A DNA stretch of 64,000 nt from Cohnella hashimotonis (GCF_030014955.1 NZ_JAGRPV010000001.1:8333501-8397500); one strand, 5' to 3'. Numbered from the stretch's first letter, positions 8,750-17,028 are shown. Notes: generated from the sequence alone by a model not told the origin. Numbers and translations: made by a program.

Positions 8750-9355
8750 TCAGTTCCGTTCCGGGAAAAAGGTCAGTTCGAGCTGCGCGACGATTTCCTC
8801 CGGCGACAGCCCGCGAACGTCCCGCTGCGCGGCGTAGGACTCGCTGCTGAGCGCCACGAGCAGCATGTCCGCTCTGAATACGGCGTTCGCCTGCGCGGAT
8901 CCGCGCATCTCCTCGAACTGCGCGACCAGGATCTCGTGCAGCTGCCCGTACAGCGGACTGAGCGCTCTCGGCCTGGTGCGGTTGGCCGGCGGGGACTCCT
9001 CGACGCCCGCCAGCAGCTGGTTCTTTTTCTCGCGGAAACCGACGAACAGGCTCACGATGCCCCGCAGCCGCAGGCTCGGCGAGCCGTCGCGATGGGTCTC
9101 GAGATAAGCTTCGATATCGTCGAAAAGAAGGACGATGTTGTCCTTCATCAGATCGAGGCACAGCTCGCTTTTGTTGCGGTATCTGCGATAGAGCGTGCCC
9201 GGGCCGATCTGCGCCTCGGTCGCGATCTGGTTCATGCTGACCTGGCCGGCGCCGTGCCTGTTGAACAGCCGAAGCGCAGCGTCCAGTATGCGCTGGCGGT
9301 TCTCGGCGGCATCGCGCCGCTCCGGGCGCAGGGCTGCTTCTTCTTTATCGTCCAT
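8750..9355 (-). CDS. TetR-family repressor
   Basis: A 201-residue protein with an N-terminal TetR HTH (RQRILDAALRLF, then VSMNQIATEAQIGPGTLYRRY) and a variable C-terminal ligand domain. ATG start at 9355 with AAAGGGGAAG upstream. It is divergent from the cysteine-hydrolase-like gene and the MFS gene. Two palindromes in the shared promoter region (9402-9419 and about 9428-9445) are its likely operators, so it should repress the efflux pair and itself until a drug-like ligand is bound. Confidence 0.9.
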   Translation of the reverse strand: MDDKEEAALRPERRDAAENRQRILDAALRLFNRHGAGQVSMNQIATEAQIGPGTLYRRYRNKSELCLDLMKDNIVLLFDDIEAYLETHRDGSPSLRLRGIVSLFVGFREKKNQLLAGVEESPPANRTRPRALSPLYGQLHEILVAQFEEMRGSAQANAVFRADMLLVALSSESYAAQRDVRGLSPEEIVAQLELTFFPERN

Positions 9356-9396
9356 GCTGGCTTCCCCTTTCAGTCGGCTTGCGAATAGGCATGCGC

Positions 9397-9425
9397 TTGA
9401 CAGCGGAGAGGTCTCCGCTTAATAT
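9397..9425 (+). promoter_or_regulatory. Promoter of the hydrolase-MFS operon
   Basis: TTGACA at 9397-9402 and TAATAT at 9420-9425 are separated by exactly 17 bp, a near-ideal vegetative promoter. The spacer is filled by a perfect palindrome, so a bound repressor would block polymerase. Confidence 0.75.
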
Positions 9426-9445
9426 CAAGTGGAGAGTTCTCCGGT
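9402..9445. promoter_or_regulatory. Double TetR operator
   Basis: AGCGGAGA-gg-TCTCCGCT (9402-9419) is a perfect inverted repeat. A second copy with core GGAGA-N2-TCTCC follows about 26 bp later (around 9428-9445). Both lie between the TetR gene and the operon it faces. Confidence 0.65.
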
Positions 9446-9477
9446 TAATATTATCATGGTGCAGGGGAGTGTTCAAC

Positions 9478-10047
9478 ATGGAACGACAATCCGGCAAGAC
9501 GGCGCTGCTCGTCATGGATATGCAGCAGTCGATCGTCGCGAGATACGCGATGGACGAGGCGCGTTGGCGGCCATTCCAGACGGCCGTTCGCGCGGCGCGA
9601 GCGCACGGCGTTCAGGTCATTTATGTCCGGCTCGCCTTCCGCGAAGGGTATCCCGAGGTTCATCCGGGCAATAAAATGTTCGCCGGACTGGCCCAATACG
9701 GCGGCGCGACGGTCGAGGACGCGGGCACGCAGATTCTCGACGAGGTGCGGCCCGAGCCGGGCGAGCCTGTGGTCACCAAGGTTCGGGTCAGCGCGTTCGC
9801 GGGCAGCGGGCTCGACGTCCTTCTCCGAGCGCGCGGGATCGAATCGCTCGTCCTCTGCGGCGTCTCCACGAGCGGCGTCGTGCTGTCGACGCTGCGGGAA
9901 GCGGCGGACCGGGACTTCGCTCTGACGGTGCTTTCTGACGCCTGCCTCGATGCCGACCCCGAAGTGCACCGCGTGCTCACCGAGAAAGTTTTCCCGCGCC
10001 AGGCGGACGTGCTGACCGCGGGCGAATGGGCGGACGGCTTGAACTAA
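9478..10047 (+). CDS. Isochorismatase-fold (cysteine hydrolase-like) protein without the catalytic Cys
   Basis: A 189-residue protein of the isochorismatase superfamily. Start ATG 9478 has AGGGGAG 8 nt upstream; the longer upstream frame overlaps the promoter. Asp14 (LLVMDMQQS) and Lys101 (VTKVRVSAF) match the catalytic Asp and Lys. The nucleophile position is Val134 in GVSTSGVV, where amidase members have Cys in the GxxTxxCV pattern. So it is not a standard nicotinamidase-like amidase; such Cys-less members are known in the superfamily but their reaction is not clear to me. It is the first gene of a TetR-controlled operon with an efflux pump. Confidence 0.8.
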   Translation: MERQSGKTALLVMDMQQSIVARYAMDEARWRPFQTAVRAARAHGVQVIYVRLAFREGYPEVHPGNKMFAGLAQYGGATVEDAGTQILDEVRPEPGEPVVTKVRVSAFAGSGLDVLLRARGIESLVLCGVSTSGVVLSTLREAADRDFALTVLSDACLDADPEVHRVLTEKVFPRQADVLTAGEWADGLN

Positions 10048-10099
10048 CGAATCGCGGGACCGGCTGCCGTTCCCGCGGCTGAAAGAAGGCTTGTCGGCT

Positions 10100-11320
10100 A
10101 TGCCGATATGGAAAAGAAATCTGATCGTATGCTGGTTCGGGATGTTCGTCACGGGCATAGGCATGAGCCAGCTCGCCCCGGTGCTGCCGCTGTTTATCCA
10201 GCATCTGGGCATTGAAGATAAGGCGTACGTCTCCCAGCTGTCCGGTCTCGCGTTCGGCATTACGTTTATCGTGTCGGCGATCTTCTCGCCGATCTGGGGG
10301 CACGCGGCCGACCGGTTCGGACGCAAGCCGATGCTGCTGCGCGCGAGCCTCGGCATGGCGATCGTCATCGGCTGCATGGGCTTCGCGCATAACGTGTACG
10401 TGCTGATCGGGCTCCGGCTGCTGCAAGGCGTCATCACGGGCTACGGGACGGCCTGCACGACCATGATCGCCACGCAGACGGATAAAGAGCATGCGGGCTA
10501 CGCGCTCGCTACCCTCTCTACGGCGAGCATCGCCGGATCGCTGCTCGGTCCGACGGTCGGCGGCTTCATCGGCGAGAACCTCGGGATGCGCGACGTGTTT
10601 TTTTTCACGGGCGCGCTGCTGTTCGTCGCTTTTGTCGCGACCGCGCTGTTCGTGCGGGAATCGTTCGAGCGCGAGGACAAACGGGTGCTTCGGTTCAAGG
10701 AAATCTGGGGCCTCGTTCCCGAGAAAAGTCTCACGCTCGTCCTGTTCGCCACCTTTTTCGTGCTTACGATCGCCCTGTACTCGGTCGAGCCGATCCTCAC
10801 CGTATATATCAAGCATCTATCCGGCGGTGCCGGACATGTCGCGCTGATCGCGGGCATTACGTTCTCGGCGTCGGGCCTCGCCAACATCTTCGCAGCCCCG
10901 CGGCTAGGCAAGCTGTCCGACCGGATCGGCGCGCACAAGGTCATGCTTGCATCGATCGCCGTGGCGGGCTTGCTGTTCATTCCCCAAGCGTTCGTCACCG
11001 CTCCGTGGCAGCTCATGATTCTGCGCTTCCTGCTGGGGCTGACGTCCGCCGGACTCACGCCGGCGGTCAATATCCTGCTCAAAAAGATCACGCCGCAGCA
11101 GATCACGGGCAGGGTGTTCGGATTTTCCATGTCCGCGGGATATCTCGGCGTGTTCGCCGGCTCCGTGCTGGGCGGCCAGGTCGCGGCGTGGTTCGGCCTT
11201 CGGTACGTGTTCGGCTTGACCGGCGCGCTGCTGCTGATCAACGCCGTATGGGTGTACGCGAAGGTGTACCGCAAGCTGGCGACACAGCAAGCCGATGCTA
11301 CGGTCGGTGCGGTGAAATAA
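10100..11320 (+). CDS. MFS efflux transporter (TetA/multidrug type)
   Basis: About 406 residues with 12 membrane helices; motif A GHAADRFGRKPM between helices 2 and 3 and the repeated form GKLSDRIGAHKVM in the second half. Start ATG 10100 with AAGAAGG 9 nt upstream; a TTG at 10091 directly abuts that site and is unlikely. It lies 52 bp after the hydrolase-like gene with no terminator between, so both share the TetR-operated promoter. Drug or toxic-metabolite export is the likely role. Confidence 0.88.
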   Translation: MPIWKRNLIVCWFGMFVTGIGMSQLAPVLPLFIQHLGIEDKAYVSQLSGLAFGITFIVSAIFSPIWGHAADRFGRKPMLLRASLGMAIVIGCMGFAHNVYVLIGLRLLQGVITGYGTACTTMIATQTDKEHAGYALATLSTASIAGSLLGPTVGGFIGENLGMRDVFFFTGALLFVAFVATALFVRESFEREDKRVLRFKEIWGLVPEKSLTLVLFATFFVLTIALYSVEPILTVYIKHLSGGAGHVALIAGITFSASGLANIFAAPRLGKLSDRIGAHKVMLASIAVAGLLFIPQAFVTAPWQLMILRFLLGLTSAGLTPAVNILLKKITPQQITGRVFGFSMSAGYLGVFAGSVLGGQVAAWFGLRYVFGLTGALLLINAVWVYAKVYRKLATQQADATVGAVK

Positions 11321-11340
11321 GAATGAGGGATATCGCTATC
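11315..11340 (+). repeat. Dispersed intergenic repeat, third copy
   Basis: AAATAAGAATG followed by ATCGCTATC. It overlaps the stop codon region of the MFS gene and matches the copies at 5146-5222 and 42175-42200. Confidence 0.5.
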
Positions 11341-11348
11341 CAGAGAGA

Positions 11349-11372
11349 GAGGGGGCTCGCCCCCTCCTTTTT
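11349..11372 (+). terminator. Intrinsic terminator of the efflux operon
   Basis: GAGGGGG pairs with CCCCCTC across a four-base loop and is followed by CTTTTTG. Confidence 0.8.
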
Positions 11373-11415
11373 GTGCTGTTCAAAACGCGCCGCATCTGCT
11401 AAACTTGCGACAACT

Positions 11416-11439
11416 ACTTATTAAAATGTTTTAATAAGT
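11416..11439. promoter_or_regulatory. Perfect 24-bp palindrome, probable ROK operator
   Basis: Arms ACTTATTAAAA and TTTTAATAAGT (11 bp each) flank a TG centre. It sits 25 bp before the start codon of the ROK regulator. AT-rich TTATTnnAATAA-type palindromes are typical of NagC/XylR regulators, so this is probably the autoregulatory operator. Confidence 0.65.
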
Positions 11440-11464
11440 CGGCGCAGCGAAAGGCGGTAACCCC

Positions 11465-12493
11465 GTGAAGGAACGAATCGCGACACCCAAAGACCGCAGC
11501 CGACTGATCTACAGCGGCATACGCGCCGCGCTGCTCACGCATGGCAGCATGACCAAGGTCGAGCTCAGCGCCATGCTGGGCATCAGCTTCCCGACGATCA
11601 GCAAGTTTCTGTCCGACATGGAGAGCGAAGGGGAGCTGGTTGCGGCGGGACTCGACGAGTCGAGCGGCGGACGGCGGGCGCAGCGGTATGCGTACAATCC
11701 CGAGCATATGCTGGGTCTTGCCCTGTTTCTGGAAAAGAACGAGACCCATTACGCGGTCTTCAATTGCCTGGGCGAAGCCAAGGAACGGGGATCGACTACG
11801 AGCCTGCTCGAAGGGAACGCGGAGACGCTATCGGCGTATATCGCGCAGATTCTCGAACGGCACCCCAGGATTCGCGCGATAGCGGTCGGCGTCCCCGGGG
11901 CGGTAAACAACGGAAAAATCATTTTTATTCCTTGCTACGAGGCTTTCCACGACTTCGATCTGAAAGGATATCTGGAGGAGCGGTTCCGGATCCCGGTCGT
12001 CGTTGAGAACGACATGAATGCCGCCGTCCTGGGCTTCAACGAAAAGAAAAGCGAGCACGTCAATCCGTCGATCGTCTACCTGTACTTCGGTCAGAACGGT
12101 CCGGGCGCCGGCATCCTCGTGAACGGGGACATCGTGCGCGGGAGCACCTTTTTCGCCGGAGAGGTGTCCTTCCTGCCTCAGTATGAGGACCGGAACTTTA
12201 CGCAGGCGCTGGATCGCGCTCATGCATCGCCGCCGGGCCGGATGAACGAAAGGGAGCTGGATGCCGTCAGCCGGATGGTCGCCTCCTGCACGGCGATTCT
12301 GAACCCGCATACGATCGTATTTTGCCGGGACGAGGTAAGCGAGACGCTGCTGGACCGGATCGCGGAGCGAAGTGCCGCCTACGTGCCGCCGGCGCATCTG
12401 CCTGACCTGACCGCGAGCGACTGGCGGCAGGATTATCTGGACGGGCTGCGGAGTCTCGGGCTTCATCGGATGATCTCCGGCGCGAGCGTATGA
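11465..12493 (+). CDS. ROK-family transcriptional regulator (NagC/XylR type)
   Basis: A 342-residue protein with an N-terminal winged HTH (MTKVELSAMLGISFPTISKF, about residues 29-48) and a C-terminal sugar-kinase-like ROK domain (VGVPGAV, VVVENDMNAAVLG, GPGAGILVNGDIVRG). The conserved zinc-site Cys cluster of true ROK kinases (CxCGxxGC) is not seen, as usual for regulators. GTG start at 11465 with an AAAGGCGG site upstream. A perfect palindrome precedes it and an MFS transporter gene follows at 74 bp, so it probably represses its own gene and the transporter in response to a sugar. Confidence 0.9.
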   Translation: MKERIATPKDRSRLIYSGIRAALLTHGSMTKVELSAMLGISFPTISKFLSDMESEGELVAAGLDESSGGRRAQRYAYNPEHMLGLALFLEKNETHYAVFNCLGEAKERGSTTSLLEGNAETLSAYIAQILERHPRIRAIAVGVPGAVNNGKIIFIPCYEAFHDFDLKGYLEERFRIPVVVENDMNAAVLGFNEKKSEHVNPSIVYLYFGQNGPGAGILVNGDIVRGSTFFAGEVSFLPQYEDRNFTQALDRAHASPPGRMNERELDAVSRMVASCTAILNPHTIVFCRDEVSETLLDRIAERSAAYVPPAHLPDLTASDWRQDYLDGLRSLGLHRMISGASV

Positions 12494-12567
12494 TTGCGGC
12501 TTAAGATCTTCCAGCATACTCACTTCCAGTTGCAGATTTCTGCATGCGGATTTAAAGGAGCAAGCGA

Positions 12568-13770
12568 ATGGCAACCTTCTTTTTATTGATTATTTATCTC
12601 GCATTTATCAGCCTGGGCTTGCCGGATTCGCTGCTGGGCGCGTCGTGGCCCGTCATGCATGCAGACATAAACGCGCCGCTCGGGACCGCGGGCGTTCTTT
12701 ATATGATCGTCGCCGCGGGCACCATCGTGTCCAGCCTGGCGAGCGGAGCCGTCTTGAAGCGGTTCGGCACGGGAAAAGTCGCGGCGATCAGCTGCGTCAT
12801 GACCGCGGGGGCCCTGCTCGGCTTTTCCCAGTCTCCCTCGCTGATCTGGCTCATCCTCTTCGCCATCCCGCTCGGACTCGGCGGCGGCTCCGTCGATGCC
12901 GGGCTCAACAACTATGTGGCCGAGCATTACGAAGCCCGGCATATGAGCTGGCTGCACTGCTTCTGGGGCGTCGGCGCTACGCTGGGGCCGATGATCATGG
13001 CACGCTATATCGCGGGAACGGGCTCGGGTTCCTGGAGAGACGGGTACCTCGCCGTGGCGGGGATTCAATTCGTCCTCGTCGTCATTTTGTTCGCCACGCT
13101 GCCCTTGTGGGACCGCGTGGCGCGGAGCCGCCGGAGCGCTTCCGCGCATCGGGAAGGGGAGGACGCCGCCCTGCCGGAAGGCGACGCCGATACAAGGCCG
13201 GTCAAGCCCCTGCAGGTCAAGGGCGTCAAGCTGGCGCTCGTTTCCTTTTTGTTCTATTGCGGCGTCGAATCGACCGTCGGTCTGTGGGGCAGCAGCTATC
13301 TCGTTGGCGTCAAAGGCCTGTCAGCTTCGACCGCCGCGCAATGGGTGTCTATGTACTATATGGGCATCACGATCGGCCGGCTGATTACGGGCTTCGTCAC
13401 CTTCAAGGTCGGCAATCGCGCGCTCATCCGCTGCGGGCAGGCGACGGCGCTCGCGGGCGCCGCGCTGCTCGTCCTCCCGCTGCCGGCGGGCTTCTCCTTC
13501 GCGGGCTTGATGATCATAGGCTTAGGCCTCGCGCCGATCTATCCGTGCATGCTGCACGAGACGCCGATCCGGTTCGGCAAGCGGCATGCGCCGTCCATCA
13601 TGGGCTACCAGATGGCCGTCGCTTATACGGGCAGCACGCTGATGCCGCCGCTGCTCGGCTTTCTCGCCTCGCATTCGACCATCGGCGTATTCCCGTCTTA
13701 CCTCGCACTCTCGGCGGCTGCGATGTTTTTATTTTCGGAACGGTTGAACGTTTACCTGAGAAAGGCTTAG
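12568..13770 (+). CDS. MFS transporter, probable sugar transporter
   Basis: A 400-residue protein with 12 membrane helices. Start ATG 12568 with AAAGGAG 7 nt upstream. The N-terminal half (LGLPDSLLGASWP, LGLGGGSVDAGLNNY, MSWLHCFWGVGATLGP) is of the kind found in FucP/glucose-type and YfkF-like MFS proteins of Firmicutes. It follows the ROK regulator and is probably under its control, which points to a carbohydrate substrate. Confidence 0.85.
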   Translation: MATFFLLIIYLAFISLGLPDSLLGASWPVMHADINAPLGTAGVLYMIVAAGTIVSSLASGAVLKRFGTGKVAAISCVMTAGALLGFSQSPSLIWLILFAIPLGLGGGSVDAGLNNYVAEHYEARHMSWLHCFWGVGATLGPMIMARYIAGTGSGSWRDGYLAVAGIQFVLVVILFATLPLWDRVARSRRSASAHREGEDAALPEGDADTRPVKPLQVKGVKLALVSFLFYCGVESTVGLWGSSYLVGVKGLSASTAAQWVSMYYMGITIGRLITGFVTFKVGNRALIRCGQATALAGAALLVLPLPAGFSFAGLMIIGLGLAPIYPCMLHETPIRFGKRHAPSIMGYQMAVAYTGSTLMPPLLGFLASHSTIGVFPSYLALSAAAMFLFSERLNVYLRKA

Positions 13771-13798
13771 CCGTCTCTTCACACATCCTTGCGATTTA

Positions 13799-13816
13799 GT
13801 GTGATCGAGATCACAC
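13799..13816. promoter_or_regulatory. Crp/Fnr-type operator in front of hmp
   Basis: GTGTGATC-GA-GATCACAC is a perfect palindrome that contains TGTGA-N6-TCACA. Its centre is about 41 bp before the start expected from the TATACT at 13838-13843, the position of class II Crp/Fnr activators. A Crp/Fnr-family gene lies just beyond hmp. Confidence 0.75.
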
Positions 13817-13837
13817 AGGCGCGACCCCCCGCTTTTA

Positions 13838-13858
13838 TATACTTGGTTCATCCCAAGT
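13838..13858 (+). promoter_or_regulatory. hmp -10 box and overlapping inverted repeat
   Basis: TATACT at 13838-13843 is the probable -10. ACTTGG-N6-CCAAGT at 13841-13858 overlaps it and the expected start, which fits a second, repressing regulator. Confidence 0.45.
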
Positions 13859-13880
13859 AATGAAAGCGAGGAGAACTGAC

Positions 13881-15137
13881 ATGCTTAGTTCCCGCACGAT
13901 AGAGATCATTAAATCCACGGCGCCCGTGCTCGAGGAGCACGGCACGACGATTACTAAGCACTTCTACAAAACCATGTTCGCGGCGCATCCGGAGCTGCTG
14001 AATCTGTTCAATCATGCGAACCAGAGCCAGGGCAGGCAGCAGACCGCGCTTGCCAACGTCGTATACGCCGCGGCGCTGCACATCGACAAGCTGGAATCGA
14101 TCCTGCCGGTCGTGAAGCAGATCGCGCACAAGCACCGCAGCCTCGGCGTGAAGGCCGATCAGTATCCGATCGTCGGCAAGTATCTGCTGGGCGCGATTAA
14201 GGACGTACTCGGCGACGCGGCGACGGATGACATACTGGGTGCCTGGGCGGAGGCGTACGGCATCATCGCGAACGTCTTCATCCAAGTTGAGGAAGGCATG
14301 TACGAGCATGCGGAAAAGCAGGACGGCGGCTGGGCGGGCTTCAGAGCGTTTCGCGTCGCGCGCAAGGTGGCGGAGAGCGACGTCGTCACGTCGTTCTATC
14401 TAGTGCCGGCGGACGGCGGGGCGCTCGCGGCCTTCGAGCCGGGGCAGTATATCAGCGTGCGGCTCGACATTCCGGGCGAGGCCAATACGCATATTCGCCA
14501 GTACAGCCTGTCCGATGCGCCTGGCAAGCCGTATTACCGGATCTCGGTGAAAAGAGAAGATGCGCTTCCCGGCAAGCCGGCAGGCAAGGTGTCTTCGTAC
14601 CTGCACGCGCAGGTTGAAGAAGGGGACGCGCTGCATCTGTCGGCGCCGGCAGGCGAGTTCGTGCTTGACCTGACGGACACCCGGCCGCTCGTGCTCATCA
14701 GCGGCGGCGTGGGGCTGACGCCGATGGTCAGCATGCTGAAGGCCGCGGCGGAAGCGCAGCCTGGACGCGAGATTACGTTCATTCATGCGGCGCGGAGCGG
14801 GGCCGCTCATGCGCTGCGGCAAGAAGCGGAGGAAGTCGCGGCGAACGGCCCGCACGTGTCCGCGCACTGGTGCTATAGCCGCCCGTCGGCATCGGACCGG
14901 GAGACGGGGGCTTTTCACAAGGAAGGATACGTCGATCTGTTCTGGTTGCAGCAAGTGGTCCCGACAACGGAGGCGAGTTTCTACTTCTGCGGGCCGACCG
15001 CGTTTATGAGGACGGTATATGCCGCGCTGCGGGCGTGGGGGATTGGGGAGGAGCGGATGCGTTTCGAGTTTTTCGGACCGTCCGGCAGCTTGCTGGGGGC
15101 GGAAGCGGAGACTAAGACAAATACCGTTGAAGCTTGA
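13881..15137 (+). CDS. hmp: Flavohemoglobin, nitric oxide dioxygenase
   Basis: A 418-residue protein with the full Hmp layout: globin domain (residues about 1-140, proximal His in IAHKHRSLGV), FAD-binding reductase domain (RQYSLSDAPGK) and NAD-binding domain (LISGGVGLTPMVSML, YFCGPTAFM, FEFFGP). It oxidises NO to nitrate with O2 and NAD(P)H in the cytoplasm and detoxifies nitrosative stress. Start ATG 13881 has GAGGAG 7 nt upstream and gives the usual N-terminus MLSSRTIEIIKSTAPVL; an ATG at 13860 lies in the inverted repeat. A Crp/Fnr-type site stands upstream and a Crp/Fnr regulator is convergent 17 bp downstream. Confidence 0.95.
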   Translation: MLSSRTIEIIKSTAPVLEEHGTTITKHFYKTMFAAHPELLNLFNHANQSQGRQQTALANVVYAAALHIDKLESILPVVKQIAHKHRSLGVKADQYPIVGKYLLGAIKDVLGDAATDDILGAWAEAYGIIANVFIQVEEGMYEHAEKQDGGWAGFRAFRVARKVAESDVVTSFYLVPADGGALAAFEPGQYISVRLDIPGEANTHIRQYSLSDAPGKPYYRISVKREDALPGKPAGKVSSYLHAQVEEGDALHLSAPAGEFVLDLTDTRPLVLISGGVGLTPMVSMLKAAAEAQPGREITFIHAARSGAAHALRQEAEEVAANGPHVSAHWCYSRPSASDRETGAFHKEGYVDLFWLQQVVPTTEASFYFCGPTAFMRTVYAALRAWGIGEERMRFEFFGPSGSLLGAEAETKTNTVEA

Positions 15138-15154
15138 ACCGGCTCCCGAGGAAA

Positions 15155-15661
15155 CTACGGCAGCGGCTGCTGTTTGCGCAGCAGCCGATTGACCGTCTCG
15201 CGGCGGAGCCCGACGAACTGGCCGATCTCTTCTTGCGTCAGCACGTCGGCGAGCGGCGCCGGCCCGATATACGTCTCGAACCAGGCGGCGAGCTTTTTGA
15301 GCTTTTCCGCCGGAGACGTCTCGGTCAACTGGTCGAATCGCTGCTGCAGCAGACTTAGCCGGTCCTGCAGCAGGAGCGCCACGTTCCGGTATCGCGCGGG
15401 ATCCTGTGCCAGTTCCTCATACCACTCCGCTGCCGGCAGCACGTCGATCTCGCTGGTGGACAGCGCGACCGCTGTGCCGAAGTACGGTTTGGGGCTGATG
15501 AGCGAGTGGTGGGGGATCGTTTCTCCGGGAACGATGATGTTGACCAGATACTGCGAGCCGTCCGGATGGAGGCGCACGATCTTGAGCAGGCCGCTTTTCA
15601 GACGATACAGCGGTCCCGACTCTCCTTGCCGAAACAAAATCTCGCCTTTATGCAAAATCAA
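15155..15661 (-). CDS. Short Crp/Fnr-family regulator
   Basis: Start TTG 15661 is preceded by GGAGGAGG at 8 nt; the frame is open up to 15925, but that part covers a terminator and the next gene. The 168-residue product has a cNMP-type beta roll (HKGEILFRQGESGPLYRL) from its first residues and a C-terminal HTH (TQEEIGQFVGLRRETVNRLL). Family members are usually 210-230 residues; this one lacks about 25 N-terminal residues and ends directly after the recognition helix without a wing. No Fe-S Cys set is seen, so O2 sensing of the Fnr kind is unlikely. It neighbours hmp, whose promoter has a Crp/Fnr site, so NO or redox control of hmp is plausible. A longer N-terminus or end frameshift cannot be excluded. 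Confidence 0.7.
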   Translation of the reverse strand: MILHKGEILFRQGESGPLYRLKSGLLKIVRLHPDGSQYLVNIIVPGETIPHHSLISPKPYFGTAVALSTSEIDVLPAAEWYEELAQDPARYRNVALLLQDRLSLLQQRFDQLTETSPAEKLKKLAAWFETYIGPAPLADVLTQEEIGQFVGLRRETVNRLLRKQQPLP

Positions 15662-15687
15662 GCTTGCCGCCTCCTCCGGGAGGATAT

Positions 15688-15731
15688 AAAAAAAGCGAAT
15701 GCGCCGCGGCAGAGGGCGATTCGCTTCTTTT
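15688..15731 (-). terminator. Intrinsic terminator after the HPP-like gene
   Basis: On the minus strand AAGCGAAT-CGCC pairs with GGCG-CATTCGCTT (one bulge) and ends in a run of seven T. It separates the membrane protein gene from the Crp/Fnr gene. Confidence 0.75.
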
Positions 15732-15735
15732 AGTG

Positions 15736-16200
15736 TTAGCCGGACTCCGCCTGACTGGCGCGCCGTGTCTGCACGGGAATAATGCGCTCTACATGATGGG
15801 CGATCCACAGCGTGAGGACCAGCCCGATCAGGGAGACGCAAACGGACGCCGGAATGACCCAGATGTAATTCGTATGCACGAAAAACGGAATCAGCGACAC
15901 GGCGAGAATCGGCGGCGCATTCCATTTAAACCGGTTGATCAAGTAAATGACGACGAGCAAGTCGATCAACAAGGACAGCGCGCTCTGGGAAACGTACGAT
16001 AAAGTCGTACCGATCAAGACAGCAACGACTGCGCCAAAGGCCACCTTTCCCAGTTTGCCCGGAGAAAACGGATGCGCGATAAAAAGCAGGCTAAAAGCGC
16101 CTAGCGTCGGGAAAAATAAAGCGTGCATGGCGGGCATGCGCGACGAAAGCCAATAAATGCCGACGATATATAAGCAAATTGCGACAGCCTTAAAATTCAA
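15736..16200 (-). CDS. Small integral membrane protein (HPP-like)
   Basis: A 154-residue protein with about four or five hydrophobic segments. The second region FFPTLGAFSLLFIAHPFSP resembles the HPP family motif, and the layout fits that family; the function is unknown (nitrite transport has been proposed for some members). TTG start at 16200 with GGAAGAGG 10 nt upstream; an in-frame stop lies four codons before it. It is followed by its own terminator, so it is monocistronic. Neighbouring hmp and a Crp/Fnr gene would agree with a role in nitrogen-oxide metabolism, but that is inference. Confidence 0.65.
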   Translation of the reverse strand: MNFKAVAICLYIVGIYWLSSRMPAMHALFFPTLGAFSLLFIAHPFSPGKLGKVAFGAVVAVLIGTTLSYVSQSALSLLIDLLVVIYLINRFKWNAPPILAVSLIPFFVHTNYIWVIPASVCVSLIGLVLTLWIAHHVERIIPVQTRRASQAESG

Positions 16201-16395
16201 AACGGTTCAACCTCTTCCTTTGTTCATGCCTGATCTACTTCTATGGACTTACCGAAGAATTATTTTACGCCTCATTCTTTCCGTGCGTCAATGCTTTGCT
16301 GCGGGAGGCAGCCCCGTTGGTTGAGTGGGCGTAGTTTAGGTTTAAATAATACGGAGAGCGTCGAAAGGCGTTATTCTAAACGATGAGGTGAGGAC

Positions 16396-16887
16396 ATGCC
16401 AAATATTCATACGGCCAGCCAGGAAGCGATCGATAAGGTAAGAGACCTGATCAAGGGAATCGATACCGCCATGCTCACGACGGTGACGCCCGAAGGTCTG
16501 GTGTCGCGCCCGCTCAAGACGCAAGAGGTGGAGTTCGACGGGGACCTGTGGTTTCTGACGTCCAAGGATACAGACAAATACGAGGAGCTGCTGGAGGATC
16601 CGCGCGTAAACGTCGCCTACGCGGGCAAATCGTACGTGTCGGTGCGCGGCGAAGCCGAGCTGGTGAGCGACCCGGCCAAGATCCGCGAGTTCTGGAACGT
16701 CGCCTACGAGAAGCTGCTCGACACGACGTACGACGATCCGAATCTGGTGCTGATCAAGGTCAGGGCGGAGACGGCCGAGTATTGGGAAACGGGCAGCAAA
16801 ATGAAAATGGTCACGCACCTGTTCCAGCGGCTGACCGGTCACGACAGACCGGACTCGGATCTGAACAAGACCGTGGACTTGCACTGA
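16396..16887 (+). CDS. Pyridoxamine-5'-phosphate-oxidase-like protein (general stress protein 26 family)
   Basis: A 163-residue split-barrel flavin-binding protein: IKGIDTAMLTTVTPEG, LWFLTSKDTDKYEEL, VNVAYAGKSYVSVRGEAEL and the C-terminal AEYWETGSKM match general stress protein 26 (YdaG-like). It probably binds FMN or F420-like cofactor; the substrate is unknown. ATG start with GAGGTGAGG just upstream. Single gene with a terminator behind it; I could not find a convincing SigB promoter in the 195 bp before it. Confidence 0.85.
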   Translation: MPNIHTASQEAIDKVRDLIKGIDTAMLTTVTPEGLVSRPLKTQEVEFDGDLWFLTSKDTDKYEELLEDPRVNVAYAGKSYVSVRGEAELVSDPAKIREFWNVAYEKLLDTTYDDPNLVLIKVRAETAEYWETGSKMKMVTHLFQRLTGHDRPDSDLNKTVDLH

Positions 16888-16903
16888 GATAAATCTATGC
16901 CCC

Positions 16904-16938
16904 AAGGATGGAGCGGCGCCTGCTGCCCCATCCTTTTT
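16904..16938 (+). terminator. Stem-loop terminator
   Basis: AAGGATGG pairs with CCATCCTT across a 16-base loop and ends in TTTTTG. Confidence 0.65.
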
Positions 16939-17028
16939 GCTGCGTCGGCGCTCCGTCTCGATGGCGATGGGTCAAAGGACCGGCGCGCTCATGCAAGGCT
17001 GTTGCGGACGGAGGGAGAAGGGAAGTCG

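Noticed and set aside
15662..15925. N-terminal extension of the Crp/Fnr gene
   Set aside because: It runs through a strong terminator and overlaps the HPP-like gene; TTG 15661 with GGAGGAGG is a better start.
16201..16395. SigB promoter for the general stress protein 26-like gene
   Set aside because: A GTTTAA-like -35 is present, but no GGGWAT -10 follows at 12-15 bp.
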